From Gnetum montanum (taxonomy: Eukaryota > Streptophyta > Gnetopsida > Gnetales > Gnetaceae): DNA of 27,080 bases. Location: positions 931,973 through 959,052 of the forward strand of contig MNCI01014205.1 of NCBI GenBank assembly GCA_015680685.1, in the 5' to 3' direction. The stretch's first letter is position 1. Each line of letters starts with the position of its first letter. Below are positions 1 through 8,600 of this stretch, one piece after another. The notes beneath the pieces were generated by a model, which saw only the letters and a list, made by a program, of their open reading frames with translations, had not been told where the DNA came from and made no database searches. Both the position numbers and the translations under genes were made by a program.

Positions 1-71
1 AGAGGAAAAACTGACAAAAAGATCCTACTCTAACACTAACTTCCTATGCCTTTCCTGTGCGTCCCATTGTG

Positions 72-79
72 TATTTATA
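72..79 (-). promoter_or_regulatory. TATA box of LTR-B
   Basis: The minus strand reads TATAAATA in a CC-TATAAATA-CAC context, exactly 18 nt downstream of the last hexamer of the array. The same spacing is present in LTR-A and LTR-C. Confidence 0.7.
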
Positions 80-97
80 GGCTCACATGGGAACCAC

Positions 98-215
98 GAT
101 ATCGCGTATTCGATATCGCTTGTTAGGCCGCGATATTGTGTACTCGATATTGAGGGTTCGATATTAGGACTCATTAGACCTAATATCTAGTACCCAATAT
201 CAAGGGTTCGATATC
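98..215 (-). promoter_or_regulatory. Phased hexamer array of LTR-B (GATATC-like)
   Basis: Hexamers start at plus positions 98, 112, 132, 146, 160, 182, 196 and 210: GATATC, GATATC, GATATT, GATATT, GATATT, AATATC, AATATC, GATATC. Steps are 14, 20, 14, 14, 22, 14 and 14 nt. In minus-strand order the array ends with a 14-nt gap, a hexamer, an 8-nt gap and a hexamer, then 18 nt to the TATA box. The position just upstream of TATA suggests a U3 enhancer; that function is inferred. Confidence 0.8.
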
Positions 216-241
216 AGCACCTGACAAACCATGATTCATCA

Positions 242-614
242 CAAGGTAATGAGAAAAAATTTCAAATGTCTTCTTCTACTAATGTTAATGCAACTAAGAT
301 GCCTTAGTTTATTCTTCCTAATGGTGTGTATACAAGTTATTGGTAGCTGATCTTCCATCACAATATGTGTTCATTCAAATTTTAGGTTGCATGCCTCTAA
401 ATTAAACTTCCACTTTGTGATGAGCAACAAGGTACCCCTACGTCCAACCATATGAATCACTAAGGTGTTCATGCGTAATCTGGTTGAATTCTATTGATTC
501 CTAGTGTTCTCATACATAGGATTCAATCTAGGAGGTGAATCAAATCATGGCACGGTCATTGTCTTCCCAACTACACTTATGAGGCTAAGTTGTATGGTTA
601 AGTGTAATTAAGGC
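242..614. other. Spacer between LTR-B and LTR-A, no gene recognised
   Basis: About 370 bp with no open frame of note. It could be the remains of a short internal domain if A and B once belonged to one element, but no primer-binding site or polypurine tract is clear, and the two LTRs have different U3 hexamers. It is better left as unassigned retroelement-derived or intergenic DNA. Confidence 0.4.
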
Positions 615-1002
615 ACATGATTTTTATTATTTTTATTATTTTATATTTTGTTTGCCTAAGGTTGGTAATAGATTGAAAATAAATTGATTAACTAATTCAA
701 CTAATTCAATTGCTAATTAATAACTAACTATCCTAACATAAGCATCTAGTCCCACTTTATGTACACATCCTGAACACATACAACATTGCTAGGCAACCAA
801 GTTTTAAGCACTACTAGGATTACCAAGTGTTATACGTATGCTTGAAGTGGTCGTACTTATGTATGCTAGTCTATTTAGCTTAATTAATTACTTAAAGTCT
901 TAATCATTCTAGTTTAAGTAATTGCTTAATTAATGAAAATAATAAATGCATAAATAAATCATTAAGCTAGTCCAACTACTACAAGGTTTATCAAAAAGCT
1001 CG

Positions 1003-1056
1003 TCTTTATTGTCGCACACACTGTGGTGCTCAGGTACAACAGTGCTCGAATAAAGA
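1003..1056 (-). terminator. Poly(A)-signal hairpin of LTR-A
   Basis: Plus-strand TCTTTATT (1003-1010) and AATAAAGA (1049-1056) form an 8-bp perfect stem around a 38-nt loop. On the transcribed minus strand the downstream arm contains AATAAA. LTR-C has the same stem and LTR-D has it with one mismatch. Confidence 0.65.
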
Positions 1057-1180
1057 TCCATACACTCCATAACTCTTGCTGTGGGTACTTAGAAAATTAT
1101 TCTATCTTTTATGGAAACAAACTGCAAGAATTTTGCTAGCAACTGAAAATATTTTACTTATTAACACGGTTGGGGTGTTG

Positions 1181-1188
1181 TATTTATA
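1181..1188 (-). promoter_or_regulatory. TATA box of LTR-A
   Basis: TATAAATA on the minus strand, 18 nt beyond the last hexamer (GTCGAT), matching the spacing in LTR-B and LTR-C. Confidence 0.7.
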
Positions 1189-1206
1189 AACTTACTAGGG
1201 TGCCAC

Positions 1207-1288
1207 ATCGACAAGTATAGGTCAACGTAGGAAACCCTACATCAACAAGATCCTGTTGATGGGGTCACGTCAACAACATCTAGTTGAT
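1207..1288 (-). promoter_or_regulatory. Phased hexamer array of LTR-A (GTTGAC/GTTGAT-like)
   Basis: Plus-strand hexamers are ATCGAC 1207, GTCAAC 1221, ATCAAC 1241, GTTGAT 1255, GTCAAC 1269 and GTTGAT 1283. Steps are 14, 20, 14, 14 and 14 nt, the same series, read toward the TATA box, as in LTR-D (14, 14, 14, 20, 14). The core shares only about three of six bases with GATATC. The 14-nt gap holds GTAGG and CCTAC as an inverted pair. The minus-strand GTTGAC units contain TTGAC, the W-box core of WRKY factors, which may be chance. Confidence 0.8.
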
Positions 1289-1313
1289 GTAGCCAACTAA
1301 AGACACTTCATCA

Positions 1314-2517
1314 CTCTGTGTGTGTGTGTAATGTTGATCATTCATAAGTGGACTTTAAATTTTGATATCTAATCTGAAGAATATTTTAAAATTTTATGTT
1401 TTGTTAAGCTATTTAATCTTCCATTAGATTTTCAAATAACTGAGTAGGAAATTATTACTCTTCTCAGTTCCATTAAGCATATGAAATTTATTTCCATAAC
1501 ATGTTAAAAATAATCTTCTTAATTCTAAAAAGGAATTAGTTATGCAAACAAGCAAAATAACTTACATTCACCAAATTACATATTATAATTTTCCTAATTC
1601 TTGTAATTTTTGTCATCATGAAGGATATTTATTTAATTTTTTTTCTTTTTTGTTCAAGAAAAAAGCTGTTGAAGTTGATGTTAGAAAAAAATAATATGAA
1701 GATGAAGATATGAAAAATAAAGTTAATGTCAATGATAAAGACTATCAAATAACAACCAAGAATTTAGAGAAGACATAAGCTTTTGTGAATATTTTTTTAA
1801 CTATAGAAAGTATTGTACAATCTAACTAAATAGCCCATAAGGAAAATCCATTCTTATCTAACAAAATAAATATTAAGTCAAAGATCAATACTAATGTTGA
1901 GAAGTAGGCTATAGTTTTTGGTTATCAATGCAAGATTCATATTAAGCAATGAAGTAGTGGCAATATAGATTATGTGCACCAATTTCTTGTATTCATTTGG
2001 ATGCTAATATGTTGTCACAACTTTCTATTGATACCTCAAATATTTTTGATATTTTAAGTTTAAGTACAGATATTGAAAGTGGTGTGAATGTTCTTAGGAG
2101 AAAGGGTCCCAAATAATAATTAATTTTCCTCTCTTTGATTTTTTAAAAATATCAACTAGAAGGTTGTACACTTGAGAACACATCCTAGAAAGATTTTTCT
2201 TTCCATGTTATGTTTTGTTTCTTTACTTGATGTTAAGCTTGTGATGTACTCTAAATGTTTTTTTTTTCTCTTATTCTTAATATTATTTATAAGGTTCAAC
2301 AACCCCCATGTAAAGTTTTAATTTGATCATATGTTTTTAGAGTGAATAGTATTTAAAAATTTATTATAGGTTCCATCACCAACTACACCCCACCATCCCT
2401 CTCTCTCTCTCTTTTTAGAGTGAATAGTATTAAAAAATTTATTATAGGATTTGTTGGATAGTTACAAAGCCTCAACATATTGTTGAAGAAAGTTGAAAAC
2501 ATCATTGATATAATTCC
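1314..2517. other. AT-rich gene-free stretch with a direct repeat and a CT microsatellite
   Basis: No coding frame is convincing. A 37-bp direct repeat beginning TTTTTAGAGTGAATAGTATT is present at 2334-2370 and 2412-2448, the copies differing by small indels in the A run. Between them is a (CT)n run near 2397-2411. A (GT)n tract lies at 1317-1329. The rest looks like decayed repeat DNA. Confidence 0.5.
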
Positions 2518-2904
2518 CTAAGCAAATAGAGTGAATTTGAAAGAAAAAAACTGGGAGATTACAATTAATAGTAAATCCATTCGAATGTGAACCAAAGATG
2601 GGCAAAATAAAAAATTATGTTCTTCCTCTTCTATGTTTTGTTTGCATGATCTACAAATACACTCTTCTCTTGGTAAATTAATCCAATGACCTATCTCAAT
2701 AAGAAGATGATAAGAGCTCATTCTTGCTTTAGCAATTTGATTTCTTAAATGAATAGGAATAGCTAAGAATATATACTTTGAAGTGGAAGATAATAAACCT
2801 CCACTAATAGAATGTAAATACAAATGCTTTTCCTTGACTTGTTCAACTAAACTTTAGCTAATACTTTTTGTTTTATAGTTTTTTGGAAGAGCCTTTTGTT
2901 TAAA

Positions 2905-3478
2905 TGTGACATCCCATTCTTGAATGTCATGGCAAACATGAAATATTCATTATATTAGACATTATGCATAAGATGACAATATATCAAATTTCAAATATAT
3001 GTAACATTCGACATTCTGCGTAGAGGAAATAATAGGGAAAATGCAAAAAGAAAAAGAAAAGAATGCTTTATTGATATGGAATAGTGTATCTAGATCATGC
3101 TTTGAGAGTGTTCCTTGGGATTTTCTTCCTTTGGCATCTATCCCCTTAGAGGCAATCTAGCATTGCCACCATAGTTAGGCCTACAACTGACCAAAAGGGA
3201 TAGCCAGTCCTCTTTTTATCTTGCTTCACCAGGCTCTCGTGACTTGTCTATACTGACTCCGCCACTCCATGTTGGCACAACCTCTAAGCTGAGGTATAAA
3301 TGCCTTAGGTTAAACCCCCAAAGGTTACCTCAAGAGACATGTTTGTTATTACAATGTGCCCTTTTGGGTCTTAATTACAACTACCCTTTCGACTCTTGTT
3401 AAGATAACAATAACACTTGTTATGAATAGGCACCATCTTTGTTATGGAACAACATCATTTGGGAATGGGGACATTACA
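2905..3478 (+). mobile_element. 574-bp solo LTR (second family) with TTAAA target duplication
   Basis: Direct repeats TTAAA flank the unit (2900-2904 and 3479-3483). It starts TGTGACATCCCATTC and ends GAATGGGGACATTACA, so it has TG...CA ends and an imperfect terminal inverted repeat. A TATAAA at 3295-3300 fits a plus-strand promoter. It interrupts the minus-strand LINE reading, which resumes on either side. A 5-bp duplication with TG/CA ends is the signature of LTR integration; a DNA transposon of 574 bp is the less likely alternative because common plant families make other duplication lengths. Confidence 0.75.
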
Positions 3479-3747
3479 TTAAAGAAAGATCCTCTATTGT
3501 ACTATTCCATGATTGAAGCTACAATTTTCCTTGATGCTACCATCCATTTTCTTATGTAGCATTCATTATCTCAATGTAATTAACTTCCTCCATGTGACTT
3601 AACTTTTCAGTATAAGCAATACATTGACAAAGGGCTTCAACTTTAAGAAGAAGCAAATGTGCTTCCAAAAGTAAGATATTATAAGAATTTTGCATTGTCA
3701 CTTGAAATTCATATACAAGAATCTGTATTTGAACATTGATGGGACAC

Positions 3748-3804
3748 GATATCGCATGGGCCGCGATATTGCATCCTCCCCCGCGATATCACGTACGTGA
3801 TATT
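3748..3804 (+). promoter_or_regulatory. Phased hexamer array of LTR-C with a 28-bp palindrome
   Basis: GATATC 3748, GATATT 3765, GATATC 3785 and GATATT 3799, with steps of 17, 20 and 14. The last two hexamers are halves of a palindrome covering 3781-3808, in which 13 of 14 base pairs match. Its centre is ATATCACGTACGTGATAT, with two ACGT cores of the type bound by plant bZIP factors. The last hexamer is 18 nt from the TATA box. Confidence 0.8.
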
Positions 3805-3822
3805 GCGGTGCGCCGTCATATC

Positions 3823-3830
3823 TATAAATA
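3823..3830 (+). promoter_or_regulatory. TATA box of LTR-C
   Basis: TATAAATA in the context ATC-TATAAATA-AGAGG, 18 nt after the last array hexamer. Confidence 0.75.
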
Positions 3831-3952
3831 AGAGGCAGCTCTCCCTTGTTTCCTCATCCTAGGCTAGACAGTAGAGAAACTCTGGCAGATTGATCACTCC
3901 AGAGATAGAATATTTTCCATGTGCCTATAGTAGGAGTCCTAAAGTGAACGGA

Positions 3953-4007
3953 TCTTTATTCGAGCAAACATTGTATTTGAACACAAGTTTGTGTACGGCA
4001 ATAAAGA
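3953..4007 (+). terminator. Poly(A)-signal hairpin of LTR-C
   Basis: TCTTTATT (3953-3960) pairs perfectly with AATAAAGA (4000-4007), so the AATAAA signal lies in the stem. The 39-nt loop has an inner hairpin, ACACAA with TTGTGT (3981-3994). The outer stem is shared with LTR-A and LTR-D. Confidence 0.7.
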
Positions 4008-5100
4008 CGAGCTTCTTGGATATACCTTGCAGTGCATGGAATAGGCTAATTAGGATTTTATTTACTGTTATTTATTATTTGTTATTTATTATTTGTTATT
4101 TACTGCTTTCTCTCTCAACCCTTCTCTCCTAGTTAAGTGCCTCAGTACGATCACTGAGCACTTGCGTTACGCGTGGTGATCCCAGCAACAACTAGCGTTT
4201 GGTAGCCACGGTTGCATCGGTTCAGGGTGTGTACGGTAAGTGGGAACGGATGCTGACGCTAGGTAATTTAGACTTAGTTCATTAGTTAGAGTTAGTAATT
4301 AGTTTCTCAACCCTTCACCTTGTTAGCATAGGAGACAAAAGCATAAAAAGCTATAAAAATCATATACCTCATANCTCTAATTTTTTCTAATTATGTATGG
4401 AATGAGAAGGCTCCCATGCAATACAACCATAGAATAATTCAAGTTAGACAAGATTGCGAAAAGGTTTTCTTCTGATCTCCCATGCCAAATTTTGTTTCTT
4501 GCTACAATTATTTGGTAGAGCAAATAAAGCTTACATGCCACTTAAAACCCTTTGAGTAATAAGGGTATTCCAACTATAATTAGTGGCAAATTCAACTCCC
4601 AGATATTTATAAGATTCATATATATCAAGTCTTTTTTCTCCAAGGAAAGAATTGTAATTTCTAATTATTGTACAACAAACTAGAATTTTAGTCTTATCAA
4701 TATTAACTTTTATACTAGAATGGTTGTAGTAGTCATGGAGAATTTGAAGCAAATAATTTAATCCTATAGTTGATTTTACAATCAAGGCCACATCATTTGC
4801 AAAGAGAGGTATGTTTAAAAATAATCCTTTCACTAACATTCCATGATTAAAGGCATTTTGCATACATTCCTCCAATTCACTATAAATATGCCAAAGGACA
4901 ACCTTGTTAAAATCCAGTTGAGCTATCCAATCTCTTCCAAAGTTTATCTTAAGCAACAGAATCATATGCCTTGGAAAAATCAACCCAAAAGATAAAAGTT
5001 ATGTAGTTGAGCTTTTTTATTTTCTATGCACAATGATGCAAAGTTTTTAAATCTCCAGTGAAATAATTTCTCCTCAAACATTCGTATGACTGAAGATAAA

Positions 5101-6228
5101 GACCTTGTATTTCTTACACTACTTGATTTTGTAAAAGTGCCGCACTAATAAATAGCCAACTGAATAAGTTGCAAGTTCTCATTACAGTTAACGCACCCGT
5201 GCATATATTGCGCTATCACAGAGTTAGTTGTACATGGTGAAGTACACGTGTCTCCCTTTTCATTTTAAGTCGTATCGCCAAACTTCCAATCCTCGTGTGT
5301 TTTTTGACTGGTTCATGGGTAAAGAATGGTGAATATATATATATATATGGTTGAGATATTAATTTGCAAATCATTTTCTTTGATTGGTTTCATGTATTAT
5401 TGGCAGCGTCGAAGAATATCCCTCCCTCCCGCTAAAAGAATATTCTTTCTTGACGTATTACTAGCGTCTTAAAACGTCGCCCACGCCGTCTCTCCTTTTA
5501 TACCCGTTCATTTACGTTCCTGCGCCGCTATTTTATTTGTTCACAACTTTCATGGGGGTTCATGTTTATCGTTAAGGCAGGACCAGGATTTCGGAACGGT
5601 CAATGGATAAATGAAAGTTTAATATTTTTTTAAATTATATATAAACGAGATCATTATTTAGAAGGTCAATGCTTATGCTTATCTTGTTAAGGTGGGATCA
5701 TGTGAGAGGAAAGGCTAACCTTTTTTAACTGTGGCAAAAGATTAGCCTCTTTCAAGTAACATGCCCAAGCTAAAAAGCTAAAAACCATGTTTTATAACTT
5801 GAGAAATAAGAACTTTACGGTTACTCCAAGATCCCTGTATTCAGCTTTTAATTTTCAATAAATTAATTTTTAAAAAATTTTAAATTTATAACTATAGTTT
5901 GAATGGATGATAATGCATTTCTTTGTTAACTTAAGATTTATCACCCATGGTCGTGAGGAGTAATTCGTAACAATTGTTAACATTGACGGCTTTTACAAAC
6001 AATTTTATTTAGATGAGAGAGGGCAATTGTTACATGCCATCGGTCAATACTAATTACCATATTAAACTCTAACAATTAATACTTTTCATGTGCACGTCAA
6101 CATAACCTCATAAAAATTTGATTTAATTATTTTCAAGCGAACATCTTACCACCATAAACAATTGTCGTCCATTAAAATTGTTAATCAAAGTCAACACAAA
6201 CACTAATCATTGTCATGGAAAATTTAAT
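5101..6228. other. Intergenic, no gene seen
   Basis: AT-rich sequence with only short chance open frames. It has an (AT)n microsatellite at 5332-5348. Around 5663-5745 is a diverged copy of the dispersed repeat described at 14540-14890, with the features ATGCTTATCTT, AAGGTGGGATC and AAAGGCTAACCTTTTTT. Confidence 0.5.
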
Positions 6229-6484
6229 CATGTGGGGAGGGCTTGAGTTTGAACCCAGGCACAGCCACTTCAAAAGAAATCAGGCTTTCCCTCATCCACT
6301 ACCTCTGTAGGCTTTCCCTCATCCACTACCTCCCACGAGTGATCAACCAACCAAGCACGACCTAGTTAAAGATCAAGCAGCTAGCTTGATTGATGAGATG
6401 AACATTGAAGGGTTAAGTTTTGTTAAAGATCAAGCAGGTAGCTTTGCTTGATTGATGAGATGAACATTGAAGGGTTAAGTAAAG
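6229..6484. repeat. Dispersed-repeat copy with two local tandem duplications
   Basis: The minus strand of 6229-6330 carries GGATGAGGGAAAGCCTGA, then AAGTGGCTGTGCC and GGTTCAAACTC, matching copies at 6880-6955 and 14757-14885. Its AGGCTTTCCCTCATCCACTA part is duplicated in tandem (27-bp units from 6282 and 6309). Next to it a unit of about 57-63 bp beginning GTTAAAGATCAAGCAG is duplicated at 6365-6421 and 6422-6484; the second copy has a small insertion (GTAGCTTTGCTTG). Confidence 0.65.
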
Positions 6485-6879
6485 TAAAAAGGGTAGGGTG
6501 GGCGACGATTGAACAGAGACGTTGCCTGCGCACGCGGACGGCTGGGCCGCCCACGGGGTACGCAAGTGGCTAAGCCTCGGCTGCCACTCCTACCCACCTA
6601 CACTGCCACTGGGGTGGGGACCACACACCTCATCGCTTACATGACCCTCCACCGCACACGCACAGCCACCACCAACGATGTATTCATGTATGTATGGCCA
6701 TGCGGAAATGGAAGAAGCCTATGTATGTATGCAGGTATTAGAGGAGTAACTCAGCAATAAAATTTGCAGGCTGTATTGCCTTTCAAAGCCATTTTCATTC
6801 ATCAATAAAAGGTATTTTGTGAAAGGTCATCAAACGGAGTCGTAGTAGTAATGATTTTTGCTTAGTGGGGTTCAGGAGG

Positions 6880-6955
6880 AATGGTTGGTATAGGAGTGAA
6901 AGCTTAACTTCTTTGAGTGGCTGTGTCTAGGCTCAAACCTGGGGCTTCCACTTGA
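6880..6955 (+). repeat. Dispersed-repeat copy with a B-box-like motif
   Basis: Contains AGTGAAAGCTTAACTTC, GAGTGGCTGTGTC and AGGCTCAAACCTGGGG, the same order of blocks as the copies near 6230 (inverted), 14757 and 14824. The GGTTCAAACTC/GCTCAAACCT block resembles an RNA polymerase III B box, so a SINE origin is possible but not shown. Confidence 0.5.
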
Positions 6956-7069
6956 GACTCGTTTCAATATTTCAATGAGAAACTTTGTAACAAAAAATTT
7001 AAAATTACTATACCTCATAAATGAAAGGGTCTTGGCTTTGTAAGTCTAGTTTATGGATTTGATTCTACT

Positions 7070-7660
7070 GAGTAGCATTGAATTATAAAAAATTCATTAA
7101 GAGAATTCTGAACTGGTGCAATGGATTTAAGGGTTTTTATGATATCAGTAAAAATGTTACGTTTTATGTAAAACAAGTGCATTTTACAAATGCAAGGGTT
7201 AAAGGTCTTAATAATATATTAAAAAATTTCAATTTCAATTTCAATTTTAAAAATTACCTTTTATGTAAAACCAGTGCATTCTATGGTTGCAAAGGCTAAG
7301 GGGTTGAAATGATATAAGTAAAAGTAGGGTTGGAGTGATATAAGTAAAAGCTTTTGCTTCAAATTCAATTTTAATAAAAAAACCTTACTTTGTATGTAAA
7401 ATCTACCAATGTAAGGGTTAATTTTCTTGAGAAATAGTTAAAATGTTAAATATAAAATCAAAGGTCTAAATAACACAAGGTAAAAGTTTGGTTTCAACTT
7501 CAATAAAAAAAAATACCTTGTCATGTAAAATCAATGAGGGCTAATTTTGTGGTAAAAACAACTGAAATCAAAATTTTTTACCTTTATGAATTTAAAAATT
7601 CTTTTTAAAATTTTTTTAAAAAATTTATAAACCAAAACTACTCCAAAACCTAACACTCAC
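7070..7660. repeat. Degenerate AT-rich repeat array, units of roughly 100-160 bp
   Basis: Diverged units recur with the blocks GATATAAGTAAAAG, TTCAATTTTAATAAAAA, TTTATGTAAAAC or TTGTATGTAAAAT, and AATGTAAGGGTTAA (near 7150-7205, 7255-7300, 7313-7420 and 7480-7545). It includes (AATTTC)n near 7225. No gene is present; the 73-codon open frame here is just low-complexity sequence. Confidence 0.5.
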
Positions 7661-8600
7661 CCATAACACCTCATTGTTTTACACACCCGTACATCAAGGA
7701 AAATCCTGGACTGGCTGCACCCGTTGCTGCTCCTCCACTCGTGTGACGACTGCGCGGAGGAGAACGAAATGCCAATGCCATCGCCATCGCCATCGCCAGC
7801 GCATTAACATTATCATGATCATGATCATGAAACATGGCATAGCGTTTGTTTGCTATGCCTGCCTCGGGCTGTCCGCGTCCTCTCACACACTCTCTCTCAC
7901 CACCGTCTCCGCCATTGACGCCGCATTCAATTATTTATTTTCCGCTTTCAAAAAAACGCAAAACTGCCCGCGGTCGGCGGCCGCGTTGCCCAGCCCCGAC
8001 GTCGCTGCACATTCGCATATAAATAAAAAATCGTGCATATAAATAAAAACTCGAAACAATGGGCTTTCTTTGCTACGGTGGTGGCAGGGTTGCGATCTGA
8101 AAATTTAATAAATCCAATACGAAAGCAAAATTGAAAAAACATTTTTTTCTTGCTTAATCCTCTTCTCACCCTAACTTTCCTACTGTTAGTAAAAGACAAA
8201 TGTATTTGTTAAAATCACAAAACAACAAACTGGTAATCATTAACAAATTAAAAAATCAAAATTGAATATTTTTTTGATCACTAATAAATCGAAAAATCAA
8301 AATTAAATTTTTTACCAGCACCTTTGCAATATAACCATATTATTATTAAAATTAAAATTTTTTAACCACTACGTTTACAATTTAATCATATTATTATTAA
8401 AAGGATAAGTAGCTGATCCAATTTGAAGACCCTTTTAGGTATGAAGCTAACTTTAAAACTTTTTTTGCAAAATTTGTATTATAAAGGGTATTGAAACTCT
8501 AAATAATTATAAGATGAGTACATTTCAAGATAGAAAAAATCTTACCCCTGCACTAACATCTCATTGCAATTTAATTTATAATTGAACATAGCTATAACTT
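7661..8600. other. Gene-free stretch with short repeats upstream of the GeBP gene
   Basis: Locally GC-rich at 7690-7790 and 7960-8010, with a (GCCATC)n run at 7776-7797 and ATCATG repeats at 7813-7830. A 20-bp tandem duplication at 8015-8054 contains two TATAAATA boxes. From about 8240 to 8400 an AT-rich unit ending CATATTATTATTAAA is repeated. Open frames here are repeat-driven and overlap on both strands; no homology is recognised. Confidence 0.45.
8015..8054 (+). repeat. 20-bp tandem duplication containing two TATA boxes
   Basis: GCATATAAATAAAAAATCGT (8015-8034) is followed at once by a near-identical unit (8035-8054), giving TATAAATA at 8018-8025 and 8038-8045. It may be a promoter, but it lies about 1.6 kb upstream of the GeBP start codon and no transcript is evident. 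Confidence 0.6.

Larger units (their letters stand above)
1..241 (-). mobile_element. LTR-B: 5' part of an LTR retrotransposon terminal repeat, cut by the window edge
   Basis: Read on the minus strand, the LTR appears to start at 241 with TGAT. An array of eight GATATC-like hexamers (98-215) follows, then a TATA box at 72-79 (TATAAATA on the minus strand) and a leader rich in T tracts that runs off the window at position 1. The assignment rests on similarity to LTR-A, C and D in layout: TGAT start, hexamer array, TATA box and a CTTTTTGTCAGTTT-like segment after the TATA box. The R-region poly(A) hairpin seen in the other copies would lie outside the window. The 5' end is inferred; no target duplication was found. 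Confidence 0.7.
615..1313 (-). mobile_element. LTR-A: LTR with GTTGAY-type hexamer array
   Basis: Read on the minus strand from TGATGAAG at 1313: hexamer array 1288-1207, TATA box 1188-1181, leader, poly(A)-signal hairpin 1056-1003, then a U5-like region. The leader, hairpin and U5 align with LTR-C: both have GATAGAATA, GGATCTTTATTCGAGCA, AATAAAGACGAGCTT, then TTCAGG-TGTGTAC and AAGTGGGA further down. The 3' end near 615 is approximate and was judged from the matching A-rich tail ending in AAAAATCAT in LTR-C. It differs from the other LTRs in its hexamer sequence, not in the layout. No target duplication was found. Confidence 0.75.
3737..4371 (+). mobile_element. LTR-C: solo LTR inserted in the LINE relic
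   Basis: Begins TGATGGGACAC, with hexamer array 3748-3804, TATA box 3823-3830, poly(A)-signal hairpin 3953-4007, a T-rich U5 and a tail ending near ATATACCTCA. LINE reverse-transcriptase codons occur on the minus strand right up to about 3725 on one side and from about 4375 on the other, so only about 635 bp was inserted. That is LTR length, which implies a solo LTR left by recombination. The exact ends are inferred; a 5-bp target duplication could not be found, and an undetermined base (n) at 4374 lies at the right junction. No internal region is present. Confidence 0.8.
2518..5100 (-). pseudogene. LINE (non-LTR retrotransposon) reverse-transcriptase relic, split by two LTR insertions
   Basis: Minus-strand coding pieces occur in the order expected of a plant LINE. 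About 5000-4945 encodes the RT segment VDFSKAYDSV. About 4830-4770 encodes the catalytic-box region FANDVALIVKS, where the usual first Asp of the F-A-D-D box is Asn. Near 4600 is the K-Y-L-G-V-E-F segment, and 4375-4440 has the L-F-Y-G-C-I-A-W segment. The frame resumes at 3725-3560 and again from about 2950 down to 2518, ending in the zinc-finger-like zf-RVT region (PREECICRSCKQNIEEEEHN, about 2690-2610). Frameshifts and stops make it non-functional. LTR-C sits between the 4375 and 3725 pieces, and the 574-bp solo LTR sits between 3484 and 2899. The 5' end near 5100 is approximate. Confidence 0.85.

Noticed and set aside
98-215. Hexamer arrays as a CRISPR-like array
   Set aside because: Units are 6 bp with 8-nt gaps, in a eukaryotic LTR promoter context with TATA boxes; no repeat-spacer architecture.
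1-1313. LTR-A and LTR-B as the two LTRs of one small (TRIM-like) element
   Set aside because: Paired LTRs should be nearly identical, but their U3 hexamers differ completely and no primer site or polypurine tract is evident in the 370-bp spacer.
6509-6760. 83-codon plus-strand open frame in a GC-rich patch
   Set aside because: No motif, repetitive composition and no transcript signals; probably chance.
7674-8199. Overlapping open frames on both strands
   Set aside because: Driven by GCCATC and ATCATG repeats; no homology recognised.
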